Shown here piece after piece: positions 16,763 to 25,761 of a DNA stretch of 63,696 nucleotides. Position numbers and translations under genes: made by a program. The DNA lies in assembly GCA_021797515.1 (NCBI GenBank), contig JAJZZP010000105.1, forward strand, positions 1 to 63,696, read 5' to 3'. Numbering within the stretch: position 1 is the first letter of the stretch; the number at the start of each line of letters is the position of its first letter. Origin of the DNA: Bacillota bacterium. Its GTDB lineage: Bacteria; Bacillota; Sulfobacillia; Sulfobacillales; Sulfobacillaceae. The notes under the pieces were generated by a model. It was not told the DNA's origin and did not search any database. It saw nothing but the letters and a program-made list of their open reading frames with translations.

Positions 16763-17473
16763 TCAAGTTTTAACCGACTCCTTGGAACCATAGATACTTT
16801 TGGCGGATTCCATATGGGCGACAACCGCTCTACGGACGCGATCCCGATTGCCGCTCTTGATCGCCTCCACAATCTTTTTGCGATGCTTGATACTATTCCT
16901 TGCAGCATCCGGAACTCGTAATAAGGTCAGATAGGCGTCGTGCGACATGTTACGAAAGATGGCCATTAACGCAATGAGAATCGAGTTACCGGTGGCGTCG
17001 ACAATAATAGCGTCATACTCTGAAATCATCTCCAGAAAGTCTTCCGGTGGTCCTCCATGAGCCAAGGATTGTTCACAATTGGCTACAATGTCTTCGAGTC
17101 GTTGAATTTGCGCCGGGGTAATAAGTTCCGCGGCCAACACAAAAACAGGAGGTTCCAGGACCTTTCTTGCCTTATACAGTTCATCATACTTGGACCGTTC
17201 ACGGAAAAACATCAGCCCAATCGCTTCATGCGGAATGGTATTCGTTGCGGACACATAACTACCATCACCCATGCGCGTTTCAATCAACCCAATTAAGACG
17301 AGGCTACGCAACACCTCTCGAATTCTCGCCCGCGTGGTGCCGAACATGGTGGAAAGTGTCCGTTCATTGGGTAATTTATCCCCAGGCTTCAATTGCCCGG
17401 TTAAGATCAAATCCCCCAATTGGGCCATTACCTGGTCTGTCACGGTGACGTGAGTGACCGGTTTTATCTCCAT
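16763..17473 (-). CDS. GntR-family regulator, FadR subgroup
   Basis: A 236-residue regulator: N-terminal winged helix (QVMAQLGDLILTGQLKPGDKL, PNERTLSTMFGTTRARIREVL) and a helical FCD ligand domain with the metal-site pattern of aspartate and histidines (EYDAIIVDATGN, NIKHRKKIVEAI and AHMESAK). The start at 17473 has GAGGGTGAAGGG in front; it lies 22 bases after the dehydrogenase gene. Being the last intact gene of the operon starting at 25192, it probably represses that promoter and is relieved by a sugar-acid intermediate. Confidence 0.9.
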   Translation of the reverse strand: MEIKPVTHVTVTDQVMAQLGDLILTGQLKPGDKLPNERTLSTMFGTTRARIREVLRSLVLIGLIETRMGDGSYVSATNTIPHEAIGLMFFRERSKYDELYKARKVLEPPVFVLAAELITPAQIQRLEDIVANCEQSLAHGGPPEDFLEMISEYDAIIVDATGNSILIALMAIFRNMSHDAYLTLLRVPDAARNSIKHRKKIVEAIKSGNRDRVRRAVVAHMESAKSIYGSKESVKT

Positions 17474-17495
17474 TGTTTTGCCCTTCACCCTCGCC

Positions 17496-18596
17496 TCAAC
17501 CCCCAATCTCCCCCAGCCACACGGGCCGGTTTTCATCAATAGAGCGTTTGGCGGCAAACACCATCTGCAAAGTTTTCAAATTGTCTTCCACGCTATTTTG
17601 CGGTTCTCTGTCTTCCTCGATGGCCCGCATTAATTCGCCCATGGTGCCCATAAACGCATGAGGAAACCAGCGTCCCTCCAATCGGGGTGAAATCCAGGTG
17701 TCTCCTGCAATGTCTTTTGATAAATACACGATGGTATCCTCTTTCCCTACCGGATAGTTATATAATGCCCCGTTGGTTCCTTTAATTGCACCACGAGTCC
17801 CCTCAAATCGGAAGGTGGCGTACCAATCATCATCGGGCGCAATGTTGTTGTGGTTGTCGTGGATCAACCCACGGCATTCGCCGGGAAATTTTATATGGAT
17901 TAGAGTGCGAGTCGGCGCTTCCCATTTTTGCCCAGGAAATTTTGCCGCATCAGCATAGATATACTCCGGCATACCATATAACAAACGAATAGCGTCCATA
18001 TAATGAATGCTGTGGTACAACAATTCCATTGCTGGCAAAGACGTCATCCAAGGCCAGTTATCCCAAGGTGTCAAAACGTTCACTTGAATCGTCGCTTGCG
18101 TAAGATTACCAAGCCATCCGCGACCGATTATGGTATGACTCGCGCGGATTCCGGGCGACCAACGCATCTGTTGATTAATGGCCGCTTTGACTCCCGCATC
18201 ACGGCATACCGTGACAATGCGGCGCGCGGTGTCATAGGCTTCCGCTAATGGTTTTTGACAAAGCACATGTTTTCGCCGTGACACCACCTGTTCCACCACG
18301 CCGAGCAAGTATTGCGACGGGATCGCAATATCCACAATGTCAATGTCATCACGGTCTAACAGCGCATCCAATGAGTCGAATACGGTCGCCAGCGAAAATT
18401 GCTTCGCCACACGTTGAGCCCGTTCTATATTCACGTCGTATATGCCTACCACTCGAAACCCCGCGATCCGATATGCTGGCAAGTGGGCCGCTTGGACAAT
18501 TTCCCCGGCACCGACAATCCCAATTCCCATATCGCGGTTGCGCGGCAACATCGGTTGGTAGGAAAGGTCCAGCCAATCCGCACGATAAGCATCCAT
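17496..18596 (-). CDS. Gfo/Idh/MocA-family oxidoreductase
   Basis: A 366-residue NAD(P)-dependent dehydrogenase: Rossmann loop IGIVGAGEIVQAAHLPAY near residue 25, the EKP-like motif as CQKPLAEAYDTARR, and a C-terminal alpha/beta substrate domain with LLYHSIHYMDAIRLLYG, where the conserved His lies. Family members oxidise or epimerise sugars, inositols and related polyols. The start is ATG 18596 after AGGGGGAAC; the gene is eleven bases after the amidohydrolase. In this operon it most likely oxidises the incoming sugar or a keto-derivative. Confidence 0.88.
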   Translation of the reverse strand: MDAYRADWLDLSYQPMLPRNRDMGIGIVGAGEIVQAAHLPAYRIAGFRVVGIYDVNIERAQRVAKQFSLATVFDSLDALLDRDDIDIVDIAIPSQYLLGVVEQVVSRRKHVLCQKPLAEAYDTARRIVTVCRDAGVKAAINQQMRWSPGIRASHTIIGRGWLGNLTQATIQVNVLTPWDNWPWMTSLPAMELLYHSIHYMDAIRLLYGMPEYIYADAAKFPGQKWEAPTRTLIHIKFPGECRGLIHDNHNNIAPDDDWYATFRFEGTRGAIKGTNGALYNYPVGKEDTIVYLSKDIAGDTWISPRLEGRWFPHAFMGTMGELMRAIEEDREPQNSVEDNLKTLQMVFAAKRSIDENRPVWLGEIGG

Positions 18597-18607
18597 AGCC
18601 GTTCCCC

Positions 18608-19447
18608 CTAACTCAAGTGATAGAATATCTGAGCCGTCTTACCCACGATAGCATCTTGTTCGTCCACACTGTACGACCCGAGTACGCGCATTGTCTCGGC
18701 CCACACCTTCTGATAGTCTCCTGCTTGAATCGCCACCGGCCAGTCGCTACCAAACATCAGACGTTCGGCCCCAAACGCATCTAACGCCGCGTCAATATAC
18801 GGTCTTAAGTCCTCTGCGGTCCAGGTATGCCAATCAGCCGCAGTGTTCAACCCCGAGACCTTGGCAAACACCCGGGGATATTGAGCAGCCTCTTTAATCT
18901 GAGTGCGCCAGGGCTCCATAGCACGATCCTTAATTGGAGGTTTCGCCAGATGATCAATGACCATGTTAAGATTCGGAATTTTTTCAGCCAAGGTCGGGAC
19001 ATGCTGCAAATGATTCGGAAAGACCGCCACCACATCAAATGGAACTCCAAAAGCTGCTAAGACTTTAAGACCCTCGATCACGACATCGCGAATCACCCAA
19101 TCAGGATCAGGCTCTTCATGAATCAAGTGACGAACGCCCTTGAACACGGGATTTTTCACCAACTCTTCTAAACGTCTACCAACTAGTTCCGGTTGATCCA
19201 AAGGCACCCACCCTACAACCCCACCAATCCAGGGATACTCTTTGGCAACCTGCAACAGATATTCGGTGTCCTGACCCGAATTCATTGCTTGCACCACCAC
19301 GGTCCTATCGATCCCCGCCTGACGAACCCAGGGTTCTAACTCCGCGGCCTCAAATGTCCGATAAATCGGACCATGTTGAGGTCCTAACCAGGGATAAGAG
19401 ACTTTGTCCAAATTCCAAAAATGCTGATGCGCATCAACTTTCATCAT
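18608..19447 (-). CDS. Amidohydrolase, L-fuconolactonase-like
   Basis: About 279 residues of the amidohydrolase_2 TIM barrel. The first strand has VDAHQHFWNLDKVSYPWLG (metal HxH), a middle strand VIDHLAKPPIK and the last MFGSDWPVAIQAGDY with the catalytic Asp. DAHQHFW...YPW is the typical opening of L-fuconolactonase and rhamnonolactonase. It would open a sugar lactone to its acid, the step before UxaA dehydration. Two adjacent ATGs (19447 and 19444) follow GGGGAGG; either can serve. Confidence 0.85.
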   Translation of the reverse strand: MMKVDAHQHFWNLDKVSYPWLGPQHGPIYRTFEAAELEPWVRQAGIDRTVVVQAMNSGQDTEYLLQVAKEYPWIGGVVGWVPLDQPELVGRRLEELVKNPVFKGVRHLIHEEPDPDWVIRDVVIEGLKVLAAFGVPFDVVAVFPNHLQHVPTLAEKIPNLNMVIDHLAKPPIKDRAMEPWRTQIKEAAQYPRVFAKVSGLNTAADWHTWTAEDLRPYIDAALDAFGAERLMFGSDWPVAIQAGDYQKVWAETMRVLGSYSVDEQDAIVGKTAQIFYHLS

Positions 19448-19480
19448 CCATACCTCCCCACATATAGCATCTATCATGGC

Positions 19481-20632
19481 TTACTCTCGTTGTAACGCAA
19501 ACTCCTGCTCTAATAGTGCGGTATGTTCTCCTAAGCGGGGCGCTCCCCGTTGGTTGTGCAGCACTTCTCCATCAACCCGAATGGGACAACGTAAGGTTTT
19601 AAACCGTACCCCGTGGGAACTTGTGACTTCTTGTACCATATGGAGCACGGAAAATGCCTCATGGTGTATAAGGTCATCCCAATTGAAGACCGCAGAACAC
19701 CAATAATCGGCGGGTTCCAATATCGAAAGCCACTCTTGGGTGGTTTTCTTCATCAGATGATTGCCTAAAATGGTTTTAATTTCGTCCCGTTTGGCACGCC
19801 AATCATCTCGCTCAGGATACGCCAACAAGGCCGGGCAATCCAGCAGGTGGGATAATGTGATAAGAGAGCCCATCGCTAAAGCAATAAAGCCATCCTGGGT
19901 GGGATATATCCCATAAGGAGCCCCCAAGTATGCATGCGCACTATTCACAGCCCCTCGCTGTGGCAAGTTTCCGCCGTCATTGAGATAATGAGTCAATACC
20001 TCAAACTGAAAATCCAAAATTGATTCCAAAAGACTCACCTCAATCAATCCGCCCTGGCCGTCTTTCCCGCGTCGTACTAAGCACGCCATAACCCCCTGCA
20101 CCAGATGGGCCCCGGCTATCATATCTGCCACCGCTAAGCCAAACGGGGTCGGAGGCTGATCTGCATTGCCATTGAGCCACGTCAACCCGGACAATGCTTG
20201 CACCAACAAATCTTGTCCTGGTTTCTCTTGCCAAGGCCCAACGTCGCCGTAACCGGTAACGCGGGCATAAACCAAGCCAGGATTGAGCTTTCGCAGCGAA
20301 TCGTAATCCAATCCCAGTTTCTTCATAATGCCGGGACGAAAATTTTCTATGAGGACATCCGCTTTAGTGATCAGCGTCTTGACTTTGGTTAACTCTCCCG
20401 GATCTTTTAAATCTATCGCATAACTTTCTTTATTACGGTTAGTTGTATGAAACAACAGGCTGTCGCCATCGATCTCGAGGCCCAACGAGAGCTTGCGATT
20501 CCCATCCCCCTTCCCCGGTTTCTCGATCTTAATAACGCGAGCCCCCATGTCCGCCAAGCGTAATGCCGCCGAGGGGCCAGAGAGGTATTGGCTAAACTCC
20601 AAAACCAGAAGGCCTTCTAGTGGTTTTACCAT
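19481..20632 (-). CDS. Class III CoA-transferase (CaiB/BaiF family)
   Basis: A 383-residue family III CoA-transferase with [41 protein letters not shown] and [12 protein letters not shown]. The expected catalytic aspartate lies in [11 protein letters not shown]. These enzymes move CoA between carboxylic acids through an aspartyl-CoA thioester. The start is ATG 20632 behind GGAGACATC, inside the end of the preceding solute-binding-like gene (7-base overlap). A CoA-transferase in a sugar-acid operon is unusual and suggests that one intermediate is handled as a thioester, together with the MaoC hydratase. Confidence 0.88.
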   Translation of the reverse strand: MVKPLEGLLVLEFSQYLSGPSAALRLADMGARVIKIEKPGKGDGNRKLSLGLEIDGDSLLFHTTNRNKESYAIDLKDPGELTKVKTLITKADVLIENFRPGIMKKLGLDYDSLRKLNPGLVYARVTGYGDVGPWQEKPGQDLLVQALSGLTWLNGNADQPPTPFGLAVADMIAGAHLVQGVMACLVRRGKDGQGGLIEVSLLESILDFQFEVLTHYLNDGGNLPQRGAVNSAHAYLGAPYGIYPTQDGFIALAMGSLITLSHLLDCPALLAYPERDDWRAKRDEIKTILGNHLMKKTTQEWLSILEPADYWCSAVFNWDDLIHHEAFSVLHMVQEVTSSHGVRFKTLRCPIRVDGEVLHNQRGAPRLGEHTALLEQEFALQRE

Positions 20633-21774
20633 GATGTCTCCTTTACCGACGATTGATATAATCGGTTGAGTTGTGCAATAGTCTGATGTGGATTGTGAGT
20701 TCCCCTGAGATACTCATGCACCACGGCACCCGCGTGTTCTTGAAACGGGAGATATCCCCAATATCGAGGACGTAAGTAGCTACGGTCCAAAGCGGGTAGT
20801 GTCCGTAAAGCAAACTGGCTTGTCGACTTGTTAAGTTTTGGATCCAACCATGCTGTGCGATGGCCTGGTTGACCACCGCTCTCCCAGTACAACGTGCTCT
20901 GGCAGCGTGCCGCGGCAACAAATTGGCTGTAGCGTACCGCCCAATCCCGCCTAGATGAACGCACCGATATCGCTAAACCGGTTCCCCCAAGAACACTCTT
21001 TAACGGTCCGTGATCGTCTACCTCCACTAGATCATCAAAGGTGAGGCGATGGGGTGCATAGCCGTCTCGAGCATAGTTGATGTAACCATAGGCAAATGGG
21101 CAATACCAGTAGTGATCCTCACGACTTAACACTTCATACACATCGATCGGGTTATATCGAAGAATCTCCTGGGGGCAATGGCTCGTAAGACCTTTTAAGT
21201 ATTTCAGCGCCAGCACTCCCGACACTTCGTCTACGACTTGTTGAGAGTCACGGAACAGATCTCCTCCGAGGGTAACAACCAACATCAAAAAATTCATCCA
21301 ACTATCGATGGCCTTAGCAGGGAAGATCACTCGCCCGCGTTGAGCTAAATACATAACATCTTGCCACGTCCTAGGAACCGAAGACGGATCCAACAAGTCA
21401 GCCCTGTAGGAAGCGACGGGGGCCGCAGCATCAATAGGCAAAGCCCACTGGTGATGCCCAAAGTGATAGCTGTGGTATGATAGTCCCACGGTATGGCGTT
21501 GTTGCTCGGCAAGAAATTCGGCATCAAGGTATTCATCTAACGGTAACAAAATTCCCTTGGCAAAAACCTCGCCCACCCATGGGTGATCAATCACCAGCAG
21601 GTCATAATGCTGCACCAGTTCCTCCAAGGGATAATCCGCAAATGCCTGAAGCGAGCGTTTATCCCAACAGATCTCAATTTCCGGGTACATTTCATGAAAT
21701 CGTTGAGCTGTAGCTACCATCGGCAGGTATCCCCGGGTGTGATCCCAGGTCATTCCTTTTAGCGTAACCGCCAT
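20626..21774 (-). CDS. Solute-binding-fold protein without export signal
   Basis: A 382-residue protein with the pattern of family 1 extracellular solute-binding proteins ([77 protein letters not shown]). It begins directly with the first beta strand: [10 protein letters not shown] has no hydrophobic core, twin arginine or lipobox. The start at 21774 is fixed by AAGGAGGAAACG; the next upstream codons give no signal either. It overlaps the CoA-transferase gene by seven bases and no permease is adjacent. It probably binds a substrate in the cytoplasm, perhaps as sensor or partner of the CoA-transferase. Confidence 0.75.
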   Translation of the reverse strand: MAVTLKGMTWDHTRGYLPMVATAQRFHEMYPEIEICWDKRSLQAFADYPLEELVQHYDLLVIDHPWVGEVFAKGILLPLDEYLDAEFLAEQQRHTVGLSYHSYHFGHHQWALPIDAAAPVASYRADLLDPSSVPRTWQDVMYLAQRGRVIFPAKAIDSWMNFLMLVVTLGGDLFRDSQQVVDEVSGVLALKYLKGLTSHCPQEILRYNPIDVYEVLSREDHYWYCPFAYGYINYARDGYAPHRLTFDDLVEVDDHGPLKSVLGGTGLAISVRSSRRDWAVRYSQFVAAARCQSTLYWESGGQPGHRTAWLDPKLNKSTSQFALRTLPALDRSYLRPRYWGYLPFQEHAGAVVHEYLRGTHNPHQTIAQLNRLYQSSVKETSW

Positions 21775-21788
21775 CGTTTCCTCCTTAA

Positions 21789-22445
21789 TTAGAACCATCC
21801 ATGGGTGTGGTACGCATCCAGCGGATGCACCCCATTCATGACGTCACGACGCACGGAGTTTTCAGTCCCTACCAATTCTTCGGCTTGTTCTAGCACAGTG
21901 AACGCGATGGGATGCGGAACCACCAACACTCCATCTTTATCTCCCAGGACAATATCCATCGGATGAATCTTGACATTTTCAATGACAATCGGCACGTTAT
22001 AGTCCACCAAACGCCATCGACCCAGTACGTCAGCGGGGGTGGTATACAAACAAAACACGTCTAATCCAAGCTTCTGAATGTAGTCCACATCTCGTACCCC
22101 GCCGTAAATCACCGCACCCACCCCACCACGGGCTTTAATGGTTGTAGCGGATAGTTCTCCCAGGTGAGAACATGTCGTGTCATTGGCTTGGGTGATCACC
22201 ACTTGGTTTGGCCCCACGTCACCCAACATCTTTAAAATGGGGACAAAGATGGCATCCGGATCCTGGGAGCTTGACGTCTCGCCATATGCGGTTAACGCGA
22301 ACCCACAAACATTCGCGCTTGGGGTCAGTCCCCGCAAGGTGCGCGGTAATACCTGATTTCGATAGCCCAGCCGATCCAAAATATCGGAAACAGCCCCCGT
22401 ATAAACTTTCGAAAACCGTTCGCTTAGAGATAAATGCTCATCCAA
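21789..22445 (-). CDS. RraA-like aldolase/decarboxylase
   Basis: A 218-residue member of the RraA/HMG-aldolase family. It has the GELSATTIKARGGVGAVIYGG signature followed by RD (GGVRD), the residues that bind pyruvate enolate and metal, and DIVLGDKDGVLVVP near the C-terminus. Relatives cleave 4-hydroxy-4-methyl-2-oxoglutarate or decarboxylate oxaloacetate. Its place next to UxaA genes suggests cleavage of a 2-keto-3-deoxy acid to pyruvate plus an aldehyde, or decarboxylation of a keto acid. The start is TTG 22445 with GGAGGGAGGAAG; no ATG is near. Confidence 0.85.
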   Translation of the reverse strand: MDEHLSLSERFSKVYTGAVSDILDRLGYRNQVLPRTLRGLTPSANVCGFALTAYGETSSSQDPDAIFVPILKMLGDVGPNQVVITQANDTTCSHLGELSATTIKARGGVGAVIYGGVRDVDYIQKLGLDVFCLYTTPADVLGRWRLVDYNVPIVIENVKIHPMDIVLGDKDGVLVVPHPIAFTVLEQAEELVGTENSVRRDVMNGVHPLDAYHTHGWF

Positions 22446-22462
22446 ATGACTTCCTCCCTCCG

Positions 22463-23635
22463 TTATGACACGTCACAGGCGCGTCCTGGTTTGTATGGAA
22501 TGCAATATTCTTTATGGCCAAGGCGCTCTGATTTGCTCAAATGTCCACCCGCGAGGCGTTGAATGTTCTCTAACAAGACGTTGCCCACTTGCTCAATCGT
22601 GGCAGTCCCTTCAATAATGCCATGGGCATCTACATCAATATCATCAACCATGCGGCGACAAGTCTCCGGGTTCCCACAGATCTTGATCACCGGTGCGATC
22701 GCTGAACCCACCACACTACCACGGCCGGTAGTAAACACCAAAAGATGTGCACCCGAAGCGATCAATGACACGAGCCCATCGTTGTCATTGATCTCATAGT
22801 GCGTCAGTTGGTTCCCTCCGACATCCCCGACCTTGTCCAATAAATACAATCCGCCCCGCGTGGGTCTCTCGGCAGTCTTGAGCACGCCGTCAATGGATTG
22901 GGTTCCGGCTTTGGCCAACGCTCCCAACGACTTCTCTTCAATCGTCGTCAGTCCCCCCGATTGGTTTCCCACAGAAATCGCAAAATGATTTAAGGCATTC
23001 CCCAAGACCCGAGCCCTATCGAGGGCATCCCCTATTTTCTGGCGCACGACCTCATCCCGCGCTCTAGCCAGAAGATACGGATCAGTGCCTAGTAACTCGG
23101 GAATCTCGCTAAAAATCACTGTGGCTCCATACTGGAGAAGTTGGTCCACAGCCCACCCCGTAGTCGGGTTCGCCGACAATCCCGACGTCGCATCAGATCC
23201 ACCACACTCAATACCGACAATTAAATCGGCCCATGTGATTGGCACTTGTGGTGCCTGCTCAGCCTCAACCTGCATGCTCCGCACTATATCCGTTCCTGAC
23301 GCCAGGGAACGGAGGGTTCCCCCGACTTCTTGAATGGTGATGACTTCAACGCGTTTGCCAGCATCTCGGATACTCTCAGCAAGCCTCACAAGGTCCGTGC
23401 TTTCACAACCCAAACTGACCAGCAGCACGGCAGCCACATTGGGATGCTGCCCTAGTTCAACGAGCATCCGAAAGGCATAAGGATCACTGTAGCACCCGGC
23501 AAATCCCCACAGTTCACTACCCGGATTCTCATGAACGATGCATTCGGCCACAAACCGGGCACACTCCACGGTGTATACCACGGCCACATGATTACGGATG
23601 CCAATACGGCCATCGGCCCGTTTATAGCCCCTCAT
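22463..23635 (-). CDS. UxaA-family sugar-acid dehydratase, large subunit
   Basis: A complete 390-residue large subunit with GYKRADGRIGIRNHVAVVY, IECGGSDATSGLSANPTTG and GGLTTIEEKSLGALAKAG. The start codon overlaps the stop of the small SAF subunit gene (ATGA), so the two are made together as a two-chain altronate-type dehydratase, as in Campylobacter fucose genes Cj0482/Cj0483. It converts a sugar acid to its 2-keto-3-deoxy form. It shares motifs with the protein at 8458 but is a clearly distinct paralogue. Confidence 0.88.
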   Translation of the reverse strand: MRGYKRADGRIGIRNHVAVVYTVECARFVAECIVHENPGSELWGFAGCYSDPYAFRMLVELGQHPNVAAVLLVSLGCESTDLVRLAESIRDAGKRVEVITIQEVGGTLRSLASGTDIVRSMQVEAEQAPQVPITWADLIVGIECGGSDATSGLSANPTTGWAVDQLLQYGATVIFSEIPELLGTDPYLLARARDEVVRQKIGDALDRARVLGNALNHFAISVGNQSGGLTTIEEKSLGALAKAGTQSIDGVLKTAERPTRGGLYLLDKVGDVGGNQLTHYEINDNDGLVSLIASGAHLLVFTTGRGSVVGSAIAPVIKICGNPETCRRMVDDIDVDAHGIIEGTATIEQVGNVLLENIQRLAGGHLSKSERLGHKEYCIPYKPGRACDVS

Positions 23636-23928
23636 TTCTGATCTCCTATCACTTGCAAACTCTCGAGATTATGGGTATGCACCAACTCCCCTGGCCTAAT
23701 CGCTTGAGTTGCGAAACCAATGGGAACCCCGTACTTGATTACCGTGTCTCCACGAGCTATGGCACAAAGCGCAAATTTGTAACCAAAGGGTATGTCTTGT
23801 ACCACTTCAACGAGATCTCCATTGGATACCAACGCAGAATCTTGGTGGTGCAACTCGACTAGTGCCGTCGCCACGGTATCCGACTCATGAAGGACGATGG
23901 CTTGCCATGGGCGTAGCGCAGAGGTCAT
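23632..23928 (-). CDS. UxaA small subunit (SAF domain)
   Basis: A 98-residue SAF-domain protein equal to the N-terminal part of E. coli Uxa[23 protein letters not shown] and the C-terminal [11 protein letters not shown]. It lacks other domains. The start ATG 23928 overlaps the MaoC stop, and its own stop overlaps the large-subunit start, so three genes are coupled. The domain closes the active site of the large subunit. It is closely similar in pattern to the tail of the FAH fusion at 7259. Confidence 0.88.
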   Translation of the reverse strand: MTSALRPWQAIVLHESDTVATALVELHHQDSALVSNGDLVEVVQDIPFGYKFALCAIARGDTVIKYGVPIGFATQAIRPGELVHTHNLESLQVIGDQK

Positions 23929-24374
23929 AATGGCACCTGTTTTTCTACCATCAGTAAATGGTCGCACACTAACACCAAGTTCTCTTTCTGATTCAGGATC
24001 TCGCATTGTTCCACTACGATGCCGTACCCCTCACGCTTGGGGTGCGGTCGTTTATCTTTAATGATGACTCGAACATGTATGGTGTCGCCAATGTATACCG
24101 GTTGAATAAATCGCAAGTGGTCATAGCCATAAGAAAACGCAACTGGATTGACAATCCCTGCAGTCATTCCTACGCCGATACTAAAGATTAAAGTGCCATG
24201 GGCGATCCGTTGGCCAAACTCTTGTGTCTGACACCATTCGGCATCCATGTGATGGGGGTAAAAATCTCCCGTTTGACCAGCATGAACCACAATGTCCGTC
24301 TCAGTAATCGTACGTCCCATGGTCGTTCGCATGGACCCTAACTCATATTCCTCGAAGTACCGAGCCTCCATCAT
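23925..24374 (-). CDS. MaoC-like hydratase
   Basis: About 149 residues with a single hot-dog fold of the MaoC type: [33 protein letters not shown] and [15 protein letters not shown], the last holding the hydratase pair Asp/His region. These proteins usually add water to 2-enoyl-CoA. It follows the SDR with an ATGATG overlap and precedes the SAF subunit. With the CoA-transferase downstream, it implies a thioester intermediate, although some MaoC-like proteins act on non-CoA substrates. Confidence 0.8.
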   Translation of the reverse strand: MMEARYFEEYELGSMRTTMGRTITETDIVVHAGQTGDFYPHHMDAEWCQTQEFGQRIAHGTLIFSIGVGMTAGIVNPVAFSYGYDHLRFIQPVYIGDTIHVRVIIKDKRPHPKREGYGIVVEQCEILNQKENLVLVCDHLLMVEKQVPL

Positions 24375-25192
24375 GGCTCGCCCTCTGGTTCCATGATGGA
24401 CTTCCATTCCGCCTTAGGTCCGACTCCGTACCCTAACGTGGCGCCACCTTCAATGGGGATAGCTTGTCCCGTAATGAACGAGGAGTCGTCACTAGCCAAA
24501 AACAACGCTAATTTAGCAATTTCTTCGGAGTCTGCGGTACGACCCAACATATGAGACAAATCACTGTTCTTTTTCATTGCTGGAGGATCCGGCTGTTGTT
24601 GAAACCAGGCTTCTAATAGCGGCGTCATGACCCCGGCCGGACAAATGGCATTCACTCGTACCCCCAATGGAGCTAAATCGACCGCGAGGGACCGCGTCAT
24701 GGCGATAACCGCGCCTTTGGTCGCACTATAGGCTGGATTTTTTTGCTGACCCACCAATCCATTCATCGAACCCATATTGACAATGCAGCCCTGTGTCAAT
24801 TTAAGGTCCGGGAGAAAATATTTAGTGCAATAAAATACCCCAGAGAGATTGACCCCCACCACACGTTGCCAATCATCCTCATCAATCTCTTCAATGAACT
24901 TCGGCATAATGATGGCCGCATTATTAAATAAAACATTGGCTGGACCTAGTTGGGTATGAACACTATCCACCATAGCTTTCACACTCGCAACATTCGAGAC
25001 ATCGACCGAGACCGCTACCGCCTCCCCAGACATCTGGCGAATTTCCGCGACCGTTTTTTCAGCCTCTGCCATTCGGATATCGCCGACGGCCACTTTTGCC
25101 CCTTCGGAAGCAAACAACAACGCCGTCGCCCGTCCGATACCGCTTCCAGCACCCGTAATCGCAGTCACCTGGCCTTTTAATTTCCTCGACAT
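24371..25192 (-). CDS. SDR-family dehydrogenase
   Basis: A 273-residue short-chain dehydrogenase with [31 protein letters not shown] and YSATKGAV (Tyr and Lys of the active site). It differs from the SDR at 10830 in its longer C-terminus ([16 protein letters not shown]). The start at 25192 is set by GAGGAGGCC; this is the first gene of the operon, directly behind the promoter at 25285-25315. The likely role is oxidation of the sugar or of a keto-deoxy intermediate. Confidence 0.87.
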   Translation of the reverse strand: MSRKLKGQVTAITGAGSGIGRATALLFASEGAKVAVGDIRMAEAEKTVAEIRQMSGEAVAVSVDVSNVASVKAMVDSVHTQLGPANVLFNNAAIIMPKFIEEIDEDDWQRVVGVNLSGVFYCTKYFLPDLKLTQGCIVNMGSMNGLVGQQKNPAYSATKGAVIAMTRSLAVDLAPLGVRVNAICPAGVMTPLLEAWFQQQPDPPAMKKNSDLSHMLGRTADSEEIAKLALFLASDDSSFITGQAIPIEGGATLGYGVGPKAEWKSIMEPEGEP

Positions 25193-25263
25193 AATAGGCC
25201 TCCTCAGTTCGAAATATTGCAATGCGATTAGCCTACTAATTCCAGCATCCTTTGGTACTGCGG

Positions 25264-25315
25264 TGGTACCAATTGTTCATTGTTATTATACATCGCGATG
25301 AATATATCGTGTCAA
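25264..25315 (-). promoter_or_regulatory. Promoter with two palindromes, sugar-acid operon
   Basis: The minus strand carries TTGACA (25310-25315) and TATAAT (25285-25290) with a 19-base spacer. Inside the spacer, flush with the -10 box, is the perfect palindrome CATCGCGATG (25291-25300). Just past the expected start of transcription is TGGTACCA (25264-25271), similar to half-sites of FadR-type GntR regulators. A regulator bound at either would block RNA polymerase. The regulator at 16763 is the natural candidate. Confidence 0.65.
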
Positions 25316-25761
25316 CAGACAATTGCAGTAACCGAGGAGATATTCCTTACCTACTGCGCTGAACACGCAATCCCTAAATTTTGATTCACTATAAGTATTT
25401 CGAACGCAATCGCCAGTATATCCCCTGTTGTGCCTTGCGAACCCAACGGAGATTGCGCAATTCGAGTAATCGGGGCGGGGAAGCCAATGATCTTTGTGTC
25501 GCAGACGGGCAGAAGCATCGCAGCATGAGTTGATCCCGAGAGGGGCCCGTCGCGCTGGCGAGTTTCAACACGTCGCAATGCAATAGGGAACTTGGTGCGT
25601 GGGTTCGAAGCCACACCCTGAGCTTCGATTGGGCAGCTTAGTCTAATCGCCAGCTAGGGGAACCGACCCGTTGGACGTCAAATAGTGCAATCAGGCCAAC
25701 CGCAATGGGACACCTCGAAAATTTTTTGTCTACTTAGCACACATGTTGGCCTCTACCCCCC
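25316..25761. other. Intergenic stretch, no gene seen
   Basis: This gap lies between the enoyl-CoA hydratase stop and the promoter of the sugar-acid operon. The short open frames on the minus strand lack ribosome sites and match nothing I know. No terminator hairpin is obvious. It may contain old, unrecognisable gene debris. Confidence 0.4.

Noticed and set aside
25351-25616. Two minus-strand frames upstream of the sugar-acid operon
   Set aside because: Overlapping frames, no start signals and no family resemblance.
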